A DNA stretch of 64,000 nucleotides from Macrotrachela quadricornifera (taxonomy: Eukaryota; Rotifera; Eurotatoria; Philodinida; Philodinidae). Below, in pieces: positions 24,776 to 36,132 of this stretch. The notes beneath the pieces are model-generated. The model did no database searches and was not told where the DNA came from. It was given only the letters and a program-made list of their open reading frames with translations. The DNA lies in assembly GCA_022393335.1 (NCBI GenBank), contig JAJEKB010001331.1, positions 77,777-141,776 of the forward strand, in the 5' to 3' direction. Position numbers and translations under genes: made by a program. How positions within the stretch are numbered: position 1 is the stretch's first letter; every line of letters begins with the position of its first letter.

Positions 24776-26610
24776 TTATTAATATCGAAATTGAAATCGA
24801 TTATATTAAACATTAACTTTTGTATATATTGTAATTATAATTTAAGCAAAGACTTTAATGTCAGAATTTTCAAAGAGAAGTCAAAGATGAATTTTTATTT
24901 GAAATATAATTTATAGGTTACATAAAAATTTTCTATTATTGAGGTAAAAAATAAAATGTTGCTTCAATTAACGTTTATAATTCAGATAAGGTGTTTTCTA
25001 TAAGTATGAGTAGATGTCTAATCTGAGTAGAAGAAAATGGTAAGATTTTTCAAATTTCATTTACAAGTATAGCAGGAAAACGAAAAATTTATCCTAGATG
25101 AACATGTATCAATGAAATTAAAAGGTATCTTACTAATTGTAGAAGACATTATATAATTCTTTGAAAAGCTTTCAGAATACTGACACATCAAAGTGTAATC
25201 TAAGATAAAAATAAGCTTTGCGAAAAGGTGCGATGTGTGATCGACTAAAATGTTGAATCCTGTAGAGAGAATGTGGAAGTGCTGAATGAATGCAGTTTTA
25301 TTATTTAAAGTACCTACAGACTGCAGTGCGATCACCTATAAGTAACTTCAAATTTTTTGCTAGTACAATTTACAGTAATTTTAATTAATTCTAGGATGAG
25401 AAAATGGTCGCATCAATTTTTGACTTCTCTACGTCTAGGTATAGTGATTTAATTCCAAAAATACTGCATTTTCTATGGCAATAATGTATTAATAATCAGT
25501 CTCTACTAGATGTATGGATCTTGGAGATCATTCACTAAACAATTTCAGTGCTAGATGAACTTATGATCACTACAAAAGGTTGGCATTTACCATTTCTTAT
25601 AGATGTATATTTATTCAATGCCTAAAGTGTCTTATCTACTCTACATTTGATTTATAAAAAGAAAGATCCGTTACACAAGCAAAAGTACTTTTATACAGAT
25701 GAATATTTGAGGTGAGAATGTCTTTTTTGTTGCGCACTTCATCAAAGGTTTCTCATTCTCGACCACTACAATACAATCATTATTTTTAAATACAATAATA
25801 AACTTCGATAAAACTTATGTTTTGCTCTCCTAACGTAATTTGACAAAGGATTTCATTTGATTTACACCATTTTGGTGTCGTTAGTTATTTTAACAGAATA
25901 GATATTTCTTGAGTTATAATTATAATTTAGATAAAAGTTTATTTTTGATCTGTTTTTTGTTCACTCTAGTTCAAGATAAAGTTCATCGATGTAACTCTTT
26001 TGTCTTCTGATTAAATTCACTCTATGCATCATCTATTATTTTTCGTTAACTTTAGTTTTGAAAACTATTAGCAACTAAATACACATGTACAAAAAACTGT
26101 ATAATATCAGCATGGACTATCATTTTGTATAAAAAGTAATCGTTGCGTTTTCTGTTAAGATTTTCTAAAGTGAAGCGTAATAGACAGTTTAAAAACTACT
26201 AACTTATTTTTCGAAAGGACGTAAAGGCAAAAGAAGTCAAATTGATTTATTGATATTTTTCTTGGTCAACCCAATTGAATCATACATTAACTAGAAGTGT
26301 ACGCTGAAAATAGCGTTTTAATAGAATATCGACTACTAGAAGCTATCAATGAAATAATTCATTTTTGAACCATATTCCAAAAAGTTTCTAGGCATACACT
26401 TCTTGTGAAGTGATTTTGTACTTTTATAAACAATATTTAGAAGATTACCATCGCAAAAATCCAATTTCACTTTAAGCTAAAATCATATTTGGATTTCGAT
26501 CCTTTTTTTATCGTAAAATTTCTTCAAGATCTCTCCTCAGAAACTACTGAGGGATGATCTCATTGAAAATTCTACGTTTATTGCCCGAATATTTGCTATT
26601 CTGTCATCTT

Positions 26611-28119
26611 ACAACTTCAAAAAATTTTTTAAAATATTCTTAATTATATATAACAAAGAAAACTATTTGATGAAACAATAAATAAATAAATTTTCCTTTC
26701 TCATTTCGTAGAATAATTTTCCATATAAGTTCTGTGTTTGATTTATATAACAAGACTAAATAATAAAGATATACGTAATACACACCATTAGTATATTTTT
26801 ATTGATCGTTATTCGTCTAATTTATACATATATATATTCTCAACGACAAAAATAAAGACATTGAAAATATTTAGTTTATTTAGAAAAAGAAAATCAGATT
26901 TATTTCAATCTGATGAATTTGTCAATGTGTCTAAATCTCTACGGCATTGCATGAAAAAACACTTGAGAAAATTTATTTGATTAAAAATTGTTTATCTATT
27001 TTTAGAATTTTTTAATTATTCAATATTTTCATGTCTCTTGTTTGTGTAAAATATTATTATTTATCAGAAATCCTGTAATATATTTATTTCATTAAAAATT
27101 TTTTTTAGTATTAATTCAATATTTCATTTTGGATGATATTTTATCGTCTATTGTATCCAGTTTTGTAAATAGAATTGATAAGACAATTAATTGGATGAAA
27201 ATTATCATTACTGAATAGAGCATTCTTTTTATTTAGGTAACAAAATGAAAGGAAGATTTAATTTTGAGAGTAATAAAAGAAATTGATCGAGTAAAAAAAA
27301 AGATTTTTATCAATATGAATTAATTATTTTTCATTATGAAAAAAGTCAATGATAAAGTGTGACAAAATTATTTCTAATATGAGTTTTGTCGATTTATTTC
27401 TAAAAATATTTCTTCTAAAAAGAGTGTTCCCTATTTTCTGATCCCTAATGCAACTTTATTTTTTTATATACTGGTTGAACCAAAAGAATTGATATTTGTA
27501 TTATGTATACTATTAGCCTATCGCTACTTTATACTAAAATATGAACTTTCTATATATTATCATAATCAGTTTGGATGCATCACAAAAAAAACGCCAACGA
27601 AAAATTCGAAAAAATCGAGATATTTTTCATGTATGACTATAATGTTATATAATAAAAGTTTTACCTTTTCGAGTTTAAAATATTAACATCATTAAAAATA
27701 GTATTATTTTATGGTTCTACGTGTTATGTTCGTACAATTTATTGTTTATATATTTTTCATTTATCACGATCTGATAGATACCAAAACACAAAAATATACT
27801 TAGATTAGAAAAATTATTTCTTCCTCATGAATAGATAATTAAATGAAGACAATTCATTTTATTTACAATTATAGCATTTCTAAATGAAAAAGTTAGATCA
27901 CTTTCGTATTATTTATACTTTTGTAACTGCACTAAGTAGAAGATTAAAATGGTGAATAAATATATTGTCATTGACATTATTTTTAGTTTTTATAAAATTT
28001 TAATATGTAATGATTTTTTTTGATTTTTCATTGGTTTCTTTTTTGTGTGATGTATCTAAACTGATAATAATAATATATAGAAAATTCAAATTTTAGAATA
28101 AAGTAGAACTAGACTAATA
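26611..28119. other. Gene-free AT-rich spacer
   Basis: At 26882-26980 a short frame after TTTAG reads FQSDEFVNVSKSLRHCMKKH before a stop. It is a possible exon scrap, without partners. Nothing else is seen. Confidence 0.4.
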
Positions 28120-29014
28120 GTACACATTGGCTTGTCCAAATGTAACGTTGTGACATTTTTGATACCTTGGTTTCCAACTATCTCAAGAACGATAATAGCT
28201 AGAAAAATTCGTTCGAACATCATTCGACGCAGCTCGTTATATTCTCTTCATGCTATAAAAATGAGTATTTTTGGTTGAAGTGCCGAGCTGCTAGAACAAC
28301 TTTTTAGTCGCGTAAGCCCATAACACAAAAGGATTCTTTTTCTTCGGTACTTTTACTTAAGCTTTAAATTTTAAGAAAAAGTCTATCTAAATAAATTAAC
28401 AAAAATGCAAGTTTTGTAGAGGTTTGAATGGGCTTTCAAATAGTAAAAAAATTCTTCTTAAAAATTTTAATACTCGTGAAAAAAATGAAAAAAACGAACG
28501 TAACGCTGTGACATTTTTCGTAACGTTGTGACACAGCGTTTTGTTCATCGATTTTCGGGGACTTACCATGGTCAGAATTTGTTCCTTTTTACATGTGTTA
28601 GTTGTTTCGGTGTATTCAGCTTGAAATCCAAAAATGAGATTGATTCATGGAAATGGAAGCTTGCAAACTGGACCCTAAGGTAGAAAATGTACCACAATCT
28701 ACAACCTGTTCTTAGCTACGAAAGTTAAATTCAAATATACCATTTCGTAGAGAATAAAATTCTGCGTCAAATGGTATATCTTTCGTCGGTTTATAATAAA
28801 ATTTCTTGTTTAGATCACTGAAAATACAGTTTTTCAAAAGTTTGAAACCTTATTTTCGATGAGAAAAACTGACGTTTCCTAGAAATTAATGTCAGATTCG
28901 TTATCAGCGCTAAAAACTACGTCGGATAGTCTACGCAGATTCGTTCATGTCGACAAAAAAATTTTTCAAAACTTAATGAGCGAAATGTCGTGTTACGTGG
29001 ACAAGCCGACATAC
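28120..29014. mobile_element. TIR element with short GTAACG motifs
   Basis: Ends CACATTGGCTTGTCC and (reverse) TATGTCGGCTTGTCC are inverted and lie next to TA dinucleotides. Subterminal motifs AACGTTGTGACA occur at about 28146 and 28520. The frame at 28889-29095 runs across the right end and is not considered a gene. The exact boundary is uncertain by a few bases. Confidence 0.7.
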
Positions 29015-29189
29015 TACAAATATCAATTAACTCTTTTGTTTCAACCGATAAATAAAAAAAGAATAAGGTTGTACAAGGAATTAGAACTTAATTGATAAAC
29101 ATATATATTACACGCATGTGTATAAATCATACAATACAGATGTCAATATGAAAGCAATTAAACATATGAGAAACATATGGGTTATTTTC

Positions 29190-29830
29190 ATTTTTTTTTC
29201 ATTCATATATGACATATATGAATGAAAATTAATGATGAACATGACCGACAAAATCAGCCGCTTTCTCAATAAATGATATCATATATAAGAGACTGAAATT
29301 TATCATTTATTTCAATAAATTAAGTAAGTCTCTTAGGATTAGATAGCGTCCTTGAAAATTTTTTTCGTTTTTCATTTAATTGAGTAAATTTCTTTCATAT
29401 TCAATTTGACATTGATTATTAATTAAATGACTCTTTCTGTTCCAAATCTAATAGTCATTTAATTGATAATCAATAATAAATTGAATATGAAAGAAAATTA
29501 TTCAATTGAATGAAAAACACCCAAAATTTAAGCATTTACATATCTTTTTTTTCGGAAATAAATATACTACTGTTACATTGGAACAGAAAGAGTAGTATAT
29601 TTATTTCCACCCCAAATTTTCACCCAAGGGTGAGTGCTGTCCGTTTGTTCTAACTACTTTTCTTTTAGCGTTGAATTAATGTATGTTTTCTACATTAATT
29701 CAACCCAGAGAGATACTGCTCTTGTTGGACAAAGACAACGGAAAGACCTTTTATGTACGTACGTTATGTACGTAGATTGTCTTACCGCTGTTGGCTTTTG
29801 TGTCTCCAACAATCAGGGTCTCTCTGGTCG
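29190..29830. repeat. Cluster of consecutive palindromes
   Basis: Five adjacent inverted repeats: TCATTCATATATG / CATATATGAATGA (about 29200-29225); arms of about 65 bp at 29365-29435 and 29450-29517 (TTTCATATTCAATTT, AATTAAATGACT); GGAAATAAATATACTACT / AGTAGTATATTTATTTCC (29554-29608); GTTGAATTAATGTA / TACATTAATTCAAC (29670-29704); and CCAGAGAGA...TTGTTGGA with its mirror (29703-29827). Confidence 0.85.
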
Positions 29831-29958
29831 CGCGCATACACGTGAATATAATTATACATCAATTCATTTATTTCTTTTCAATTAAAATTACACAGCAATC
29901 GAAAAGTAATAATCAATAGCGGAAAATAAATAAAATTTATCAGTTCATCCCATTAATT

Positions 29959-30901
29959 TCATGGTATTTCAATATTATATCGTTGTACTCGTCTGTTACC
30001 AAAATCAACAACATAAAGATTACCTTGTCGATCAAATGACAATCCTATGGGCAGATTGAGTTGATTTGCTTGTGTTCCTACACCATTTCCACCAACAATA
30101 ACATTTCCTTGTTGTGCTCCTTTATGCCAACGTATAATTCGATGATTTTGTTCATCAGCTACATAAACAGTACCCAATTGATCAACTACAACTCCTCGAG
30201 GATAAGATAATTGTGTCAAACTATTTCCTTGTCCCTGTCCACCAGCAACAACAATACCTTTTTTTGCACCTTCTATCCATTTCATCACACGGTGATTTTT
30301 AGTATCAGACACAAATACTGAATGTTCTCGATCGACGAATATGTAAGTGGGGCAATTGAGCTGATCAAGACGATTTCCTGGTCCAAATCTACCTGCTACT
30401 ACTATTCCTTGGGATTCACCCATTCGATATCTTCTTACTTCATGTTTGACAACATCAGAAACATAGAGAAATCCATTGTCATCCATTGTCAAACCCCAAC
30501 AAAAGATATTCGAAATGATTATTTCTCCACTTGTTCCATTTTGACGAGGCCATCTAACTACTCTTCTATTCCAGTAATCACAAATAATAAGACTATCTCT
30601 CTCTTTATCCACGATCACATCTGTTGGTCTATTCAACTGATGAGCACCATTTCCTTCTCCATGTCCACCTGCCACTATTTGTCCATCTGTTTCACCTGAT
30701 TTCCATGCCACAATACGGTGATTTTCAAAAACAGCAACATAAACTGTTTGTTCATCATCCACATATAAACCATGAGGGTTCCAAAGTATTGGATTTTGTC
30801 CTCCTACTGTTTGACCATTCTTCTTCCATGTGGCATTTGGAGGAATATCTATCAAACTGGCACGAAGTGGTACTAAAAGAAAGAGAAAACATGATCATCA
30901 T
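29959..30901 (-). CDS. NHL-repeat six-bladed propeller protein
   Basis: The continuous frame from about 30872 to the TGA at 29959 encodes six NHL blades, each with a V-D---VYVAD--NHR--RW pattern: residues about 25-52, 77-106, 117-145, 164-193, 211-240 and 258-288 counted from 30855, enough for a closed beta-propeller (a binding scaffold). It begins LIDIPPNATWKKNG, the usual lead-in of secreted bdelloid NHL proteins. The residue at 30855 is TTG (Leu), not a start. Two readings exist for the 5' end. Either TTTTCTCTTTCTTTTAG (30889-30873) is a splice acceptor to an unseen upstream exon, or translation starts at the ATGs at 30901-30890 and a hydrophobic signal peptide (SCFLFLLVPLRAS) has been broken by a one-base frameshift. 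NHL homology is certain; intactness is not. Confidence 0.85.
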
Positions 30902-31044
30902 CAAAAGAAATATATCATATTCTTTGAATTGTGAAAAAAGAAATAACTTCTATAATATTGTTTTTCACTCTGTTTGATGTGATAGAGAGGAATAGAGAAA
31001 TTTCTCAGTTGTTGTAAAGAAAAGTACTATTATAATATATTTTG

Positions 31045-31600
31045 ATGTCTATACCAATGATTTCTCAAATATAAAGTAGATATAAATTGGAAAGAAAATT
31101 TTTCTTGATAGAAGTAGTTTAAAATCCTCGAAAGACATATATATGGAACATTGTTCAATATCACGTATTAAAATAGTGATAGAAAAAATACAGAGATTTC
31201 TTGTTCTGTAGTGGTCTTTTTTTTCTTTTCATATCCGTTGTTTTGTTGAAATCTATTTCTTTAAGTTTTATTTCATATAATTTTGGACAATGTTCTATCG
31301 AACGAGTACGCAAGCCCACTCTAAAAATATTGTCTCGCTTACTTTCATTCTCATTATTAATAATATTCATTTTGCCTGTTTCATGTAAGAGCCCTAAGGA
31401 AAAACTTTGATGTTTCAGTGCGAGATTCTTGAAAGAGATGATCAGGATCCTGTCAGAATCTCAAAATTGGAAAAATGAAGGCTTTTTGTTCTCATCTTTT
31501 AGAATGTGATTGGAATTCTTCGAAGATTTTGTCCAGTATCATGACAGGATCTTTGTAGAATTGAACTAGGTTTTCTTCAGAATGGTATTAGGTTCTTAGC
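31045..31600. repeat. Direct duplicate, copy 1 (with 37093-37672)
   Basis: About 90% identical by eye to 37093-37672, 6.05 kb downstream. Both contain a minus-strand frame ending IFEKSLV (31049 and 37100) that reads FEDFKLLLSRK and stays open in both copies, with several conservative changes. No start or splice context is firm. Confidence 0.75.
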
Positions 31601-31639
31601 AGTAGTTGCAGAATGCCTACGAAGCAGAATTCAAAATTT

Positions 31640-32010
31640 TGTACACTTATGCATTGTTTTTATTTAATTTTGTTTCTCTCATACTTACATAACATTCTAT
31701 AAAATTCTATTTGATAAAATTCTACTATTATCTCGATTCTGGTTAGAATTTGTTGACAAGTATCAAAAGAGAGGATACGTAATCTGATATACATGAATTG
31801 AGTTGTATATAGTATGTCTATGGAATAGGATCCTGAACGAAATTCTGCTGTGATTTAAAACTTTTTTATAGGATTCTATGATACATATGTCGTGTGAAAG
31901 AAAATGGTATATTTGATAGAATAGAATTCTGAACAAAATTCTGCTGTAGTTTCAGAATTATTTACAAAATTCTGTGCTGTGTATGTTGCATGCATGAAAT
32001 CAAATGATAT
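31640..32010. repeat. Degenerate ATTCTGAACAAAATTCTGCTG-type repeat, left part
   Basis: Units such as GAACAAAATTCTGCTGT recur at about 31837 and 31930, with ATTCTATNAAAATTC variants between. The array continues at 34955-35480 and is split by the hAT-like insertion. Confidence 0.65.
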
Positions 32011-32144
32011 CATATACCCTGGGCTCCGATTCGACCTATATTTCCTATAAAACCTATATTTTTGGAAAATCCTATAATTTGTCCTATATTTCGACTACTT
32101 TTCCTATTTTACCTATATTATATGAGAAAATGTATGAAATGTTC

Positions 32145-33316
32145 AGAGGTGGCCCGACGGGCTCAGTCTCAAAAGAGATACTTTTTTTCCTATGTATAGC
32201 GATTTGAAAATGTTTTGCAGAAAAAACATCCTCTGAATATAAGTAGCTAGCACTATTTAATCTTTTCCAGCACTACTTAATCGATATCAATAGCTATTCA
32301 AAGTTTCTGTAGCTACTTTATCTACTCATATGCTTTCTCATGTTTGACTTTAAGTAGCCAGCACTATTTAAACTTTTCCAGCACTATTTAATCAATATTA
32401 ATAGCTACTCAAAGTTTCCGTAGCTACTTTATCTACTCATATGCTTTCTTACCTTTGACTTTAAGTAGCCAGCCCTATTTAATTTTTTCCAGCACTATTT
32501 AATCGATATCAATAGCTATTTAAAAGTCTCATAGCTATTTAATCTTTCCTTATATTTCTTGGCGTTGACTTAAAGTAGCCAGCACGACTTAATCGATATG
32601 AACAGCTATTTAAAGTTTTGCTAGCTATTTAATATATTCACCAGGAGGTAGGTGGAAAAATGAATCAGTTTAAATAAGTTTAAATAATCATCAATTGTTA
32701 GACTGTATTTCATTTATTAATCAAACAAATCTATATCGTTAATGTATTATTCACGTAGATATATTCAAATTACTGATGATGACTATGTTCACTCATTTAG
32801 AGGTAACAACTCCAATTCGAGCAGGGGATGAAAAAAGGGGAAAATTAAATAATTCAATTTAAATAATTTTAACTGATCATGCGTTTTAAAACAATATTTT
32901 ATTTATTAAACAAAACAATCTGTATTACAAATAGATATATTCGCTGACTATAGATTTGAATTTTGTACAATATGCAAAAATGGAGATTCGCATTTCAATT
33001 ACTGACTGTTAAAAACATTCATACCTATCAGCACTGTATTAACATAACTGGTTAAAAGCTCATCATTATGAATGCTGACTATTTTAGAAATAATATTTTA
33101 TTTTTATTCTGAAATTTTATTAAAGGATTCAGTTATTTAAATAATTTAATAGTTGTAAAAGTCGTTTAAATAGCTGAACTTATAGTTTTCAATAGCTACT
33201 TAAACAAAAAGTTACACGAATATTGTAGACGCGCCTTATTTTAAGTAGCTATATCGAGTTTTAAATAGCTATAATATTTAATTAAAAAGTATCTCTTTTG
33301 AGAAGCTACGGCCCGA
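32145..33316. mobile_element. Nested TIR element
   Basis: The left CAGAGGTGGCCCGACGGGC leads into CTCAAAAGAGATACTTTTT. The right carries AAAAAGTATCTCTTTTGAG and a GGCCCGAAGAGCTC tail. The outer ends are only partly matched, so boundaries are approximate. It contains the 111-bp tandem array. Confidence 0.65.
32241..32640. repeat. 111-bp tandem repeat, about 3.5 copies
   Basis: Units start AAGTAGCYAGC at 32241, 32352, 32463 and 32573. Each unit is itself built from variants of TAGCTATTTAA and AGCACTATTTAA. Related motifs reappear at 33150-33290. Confidence 0.9.
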
Positions 33317-33930
33317 AGAGCTCGAAGCAGAGAAGATCAATCCGAAATTCAGAGCAAGAGTCACAAATATTTTTGTTGTCGCTTACTTTTAGAAATAATA
33401 AAACTTTTCAAACTTACTTAAATTACACTGATCATATTTTATGCAATAATATATGAAGGATTAGAGTACAAAATCTATTTTTTTTTCAAATTCGGAGAAA
33501 ACAGTCACTTATAGTTCTCAGAATTTGGAGAAGATTGCCTGGTGATTCCACTAATTCGGAGAAATTGGATACTGTCAAAATTTTCAAATTCGAAGAAAGT
33601 TCCAACCACAATTTTCCGAAGTAGAAGGGGAATGACCCACCCGTCCTTTCCCCGATCGCGCTGTTCCTGGAAATGTTCGAAAATCTTTGAATTTTATCAT
33701 GCATAATCTTCCGACTTTATACAACACATTTCATGCATAGTCAAATATCTTGAATCATCGATTATATTACGACGAGGTCTATCTTTATTATACAAGATTT
33801 TTCTTTCTGGTAGAAAGCGAATTGACTGAAGAATTCTTAAGTGCTATATATACGAAATAAAAAAAATGTTTATAGAATGATTATACTCTTTAAAGCTTTT
33901 TCTTGCAGTTTTTGTTTATCATGAATAATA

Positions 33931-34739
33931 CAGTGCTCGTCGAAAATCTCTCATCTGCTTGAAGTTTATCGATCTTCTAATCTTTTGGCTTGGAATTTTG
34001 GTTGCATGCAAGTAGTGAGAAACGCTGATCATAGGCACCAATCCGATCTCAATCTATTGTAATATGACAGAGTTATACATCAAACACTATCTTTATTCTG
34101 CATTACTTATGTGTCAGCTATACAACCACTCGGGAAGTCAGGGAACCTATAACTCGAAAGATTGAGTCTTTTGGTTTTTCCAATAAAAATTTCACGAGAA
34201 AAGTCTTTCAAATTACTGAGATATCACTTTTCATAAGCATTGTCTACCAAACTTCGATTATAATGATTTTCAGTTCGTTATAGCGAAAATTATCTTTAGA
34301 ATGACCGATTTATTTGAAAATGTATTTTTGTATACTCATTAGCACACGAATATCTCTGGGAAGTTTCAGGGTCGAAACATGTACTAAATTCAAAATACCA
34401 CGATGTAATGGCCACACCACTGCATAAGTCACCAATCGTCAATAGCTTAATAAATTCACGTATTATTTCTACCCATTATTGTATACATTAGCAGCGATAT
34501 TCATCAGTGAGAAAGTTAATTATAATCGTTCAGCAAAAGAAAAATCTCATTTTTCTTCATAGGAGCAATTGAAGGTAAAGATAGTCTTTGGTATTTAACT
34601 CCGTCATATTACATTGGATTGAGATCGATTGGTGTCTATGATCAGCGTTTCTCACTGCTTACATGCAACCAAAATTCCAAGCCAAAAGTTTGAAATATCA
34701 ATAAACTTTAGGATAATGAGGGACTTCTGGTTAGTAGTG
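33931..34739. mobile_element. Tc1/mariner-like foldback element
   Basis: TA at 33929-33930 and 34740-34741 flank an end beginning CAGTGCTCGTCGAAAATC, a Tc1-type terminus, with a less perfect partner CACTACTAACCAGAAGTC on the other strand. Long inner arms are mirrored (GCTTGGAATTTTGGTTGCATG, AACGCTGATCATAG, CGATCTCAAT blocks). Confidence 0.82.
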
Positions 34740-34954
34740 TATGCCGGAGCAAAGTCCAGCCGTTGAAGCTAACTTTATTAAAAGAAGATTTCCAGTTGCA
34801 AAGTTTTACATAGCCAGACTTTTGAGAAGAAAGTATGGATACCTATATTTTTCCTATTTTCTATAAAGAATCCTTTCTTTTTGAAAAATTCAATCCTCTA
34901 AGGATTCCTATTTTTTGAAAAATTCGTAATCGGAGGCCAGCATATACCATATGT

Positions 34955-35480
34955 GCGTATTAGGATTCTGAACAAAATTCTGCTGCAGCTTTCTTTTTTC
35001 AGTTGTTAACATATGTTTAATGGAATTTGTATCCTGTGGAGTGTTTAAAGGAACTAGCAGTATTAAACCGAATATGGTAAGGCATTGCAATGGATCATGG
35101 CATGTAATTAGTCATAAATTAAAGGTTCAGAGAGATCTCGTAGATTTGTTGGTTGGAGAATAAATAAGAAGCAATATGGTGCACTGAATAGATATATTTG
35201 TTTTTTTTAATTGCTTTATTTCTTATTTTGACCTACTGATGTCGATTGGTTTTTGAACCCTAAGCAGAATTTTGCATTTGAAAGAAGAGTAAGTAAGGAA
35301 AAAAGTTTGTTTTCTGCTGATGGAAATAGAATTCTGTCAAAATTCTGCTTTAGTTTTTGAATTCTAAGCAGAATTGTGTGTTTGAAAGAAGCGCTTGGAG
35401 GGAAGGAAGTTTGTTTACAGTCAATTCATTGCTTAATATAGACAAGTCTACAAAATTCTGAATTCTGCTCGGTAAGCATT
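34955..35480. repeat. Degenerate ATTCTGAACAAAATTCTGCTG-type repeat, right part
   Basis: Units at about 34961, 35330, 35340 and 35450 continue the array interrupted at 32010. No gene. Confidence 0.6.
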
Positions 35481-35493
35481 CTGCAGCCTCTCA

Positions 35494-35678
35494 ACAATAC
35501 ATAATAGAGCTTTCGAGACCACAAGTTTATGTATTTTATTATTATTTAAATTAAAAAACAAGTTCTATTGAATCATTTTTATTTTATATCTATTTAAACG
35601 CAGTATTTATATAGGTACATTTACACCTCGCATACTGATGATGAGACTTGTCGTCTCGAAAGCTCTATTATGTATTGT
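35494..35678. mobile_element. 185-bp MITE with ribozyme-like right arm
   Basis: Near-perfect inverted ends of about 33 bp read ACAATACATAATAGAGC and continue TTTCGAGAC. The right arm includes CTGATGA (35635-35641), T, the hairpin GAGAC-TTGTC-GTCTC, then GAAA (35658-35661). Confidence 0.8.
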
Positions 35679-35699
35679 TTGGATTCGTGAACATTTTCG

Positions 35700-36130
35700 A
35701 TTCAGTTCGTATAAATAATAGTTCGTATCTTGCAAAATTTATGTATCTTATTATTATTCAAAAGTGATTTTTTTGCATTTCTAGGATAAGAAAGCATCCA
35801 TCAGAAGTACCTTCTGAATTAAAAATTATTTGCTCATCCACATTAATGTTACATAGTTTGTAGAGCTTTTGATTGTGAACATTTTAATATAAAAATATTG
35901 CCAATTATCGTTTGTTTTGATAGAGATATGTTTAAAATACTTTTAGTGCTAGAAAAACAGTACTTTTTCTATACGATTTTTTTGTAAAACTGCGTTAACA
36001 AATGGTTTCCCCTTATTTTCTTCGATAAATCAAGGTCCAAACTACAATCCAAGACCATACTTAGAATCTTCACGAAAAGGCGCATCGAACCGCACTAAAA
36101 TTATATTCATTTTCCCGCAAAATTGATTGC
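35700..36130. other. Gene-free spacer
   Basis: No supported feature. Confidence 0.5.
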
Positions 36131-36132
36131 TA

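Larger units (their letters stand above)
20345..26610. repeat. Segmental duplication, left copy
   Basis: Aligns in direct orientation with 47000-56650 over most of its length, including the ART locus. The offset rises from about 26.7 kb to 27.4 kb and then 29.7 kb because each copy holds private insertions. Outside the ART remnant and the transposons I see no coding exon; similar short frames in both copies are not codon-conserved. Confidence 0.85.
32019..34940. mobile_element. hAT-like element, host of nested insertions
   Basis: Terminal repeats CTGGGCTCCGATT and (reverse) CTGGCCTCCGATT are flanked by a perfect 8-bp duplication CATATACC (32011-32018 and 34941-34948), the hAT target length. 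CCTATATTTCCTAT-type repeats lie just inside both ends. It contains two further elements and no visible transposase. Confidence 0.85.

Noticed and set aside
30322..30977. Plus-strand frames of 125 and 117 codons
   Set aside because: Antisense shadows of the NHL gene.
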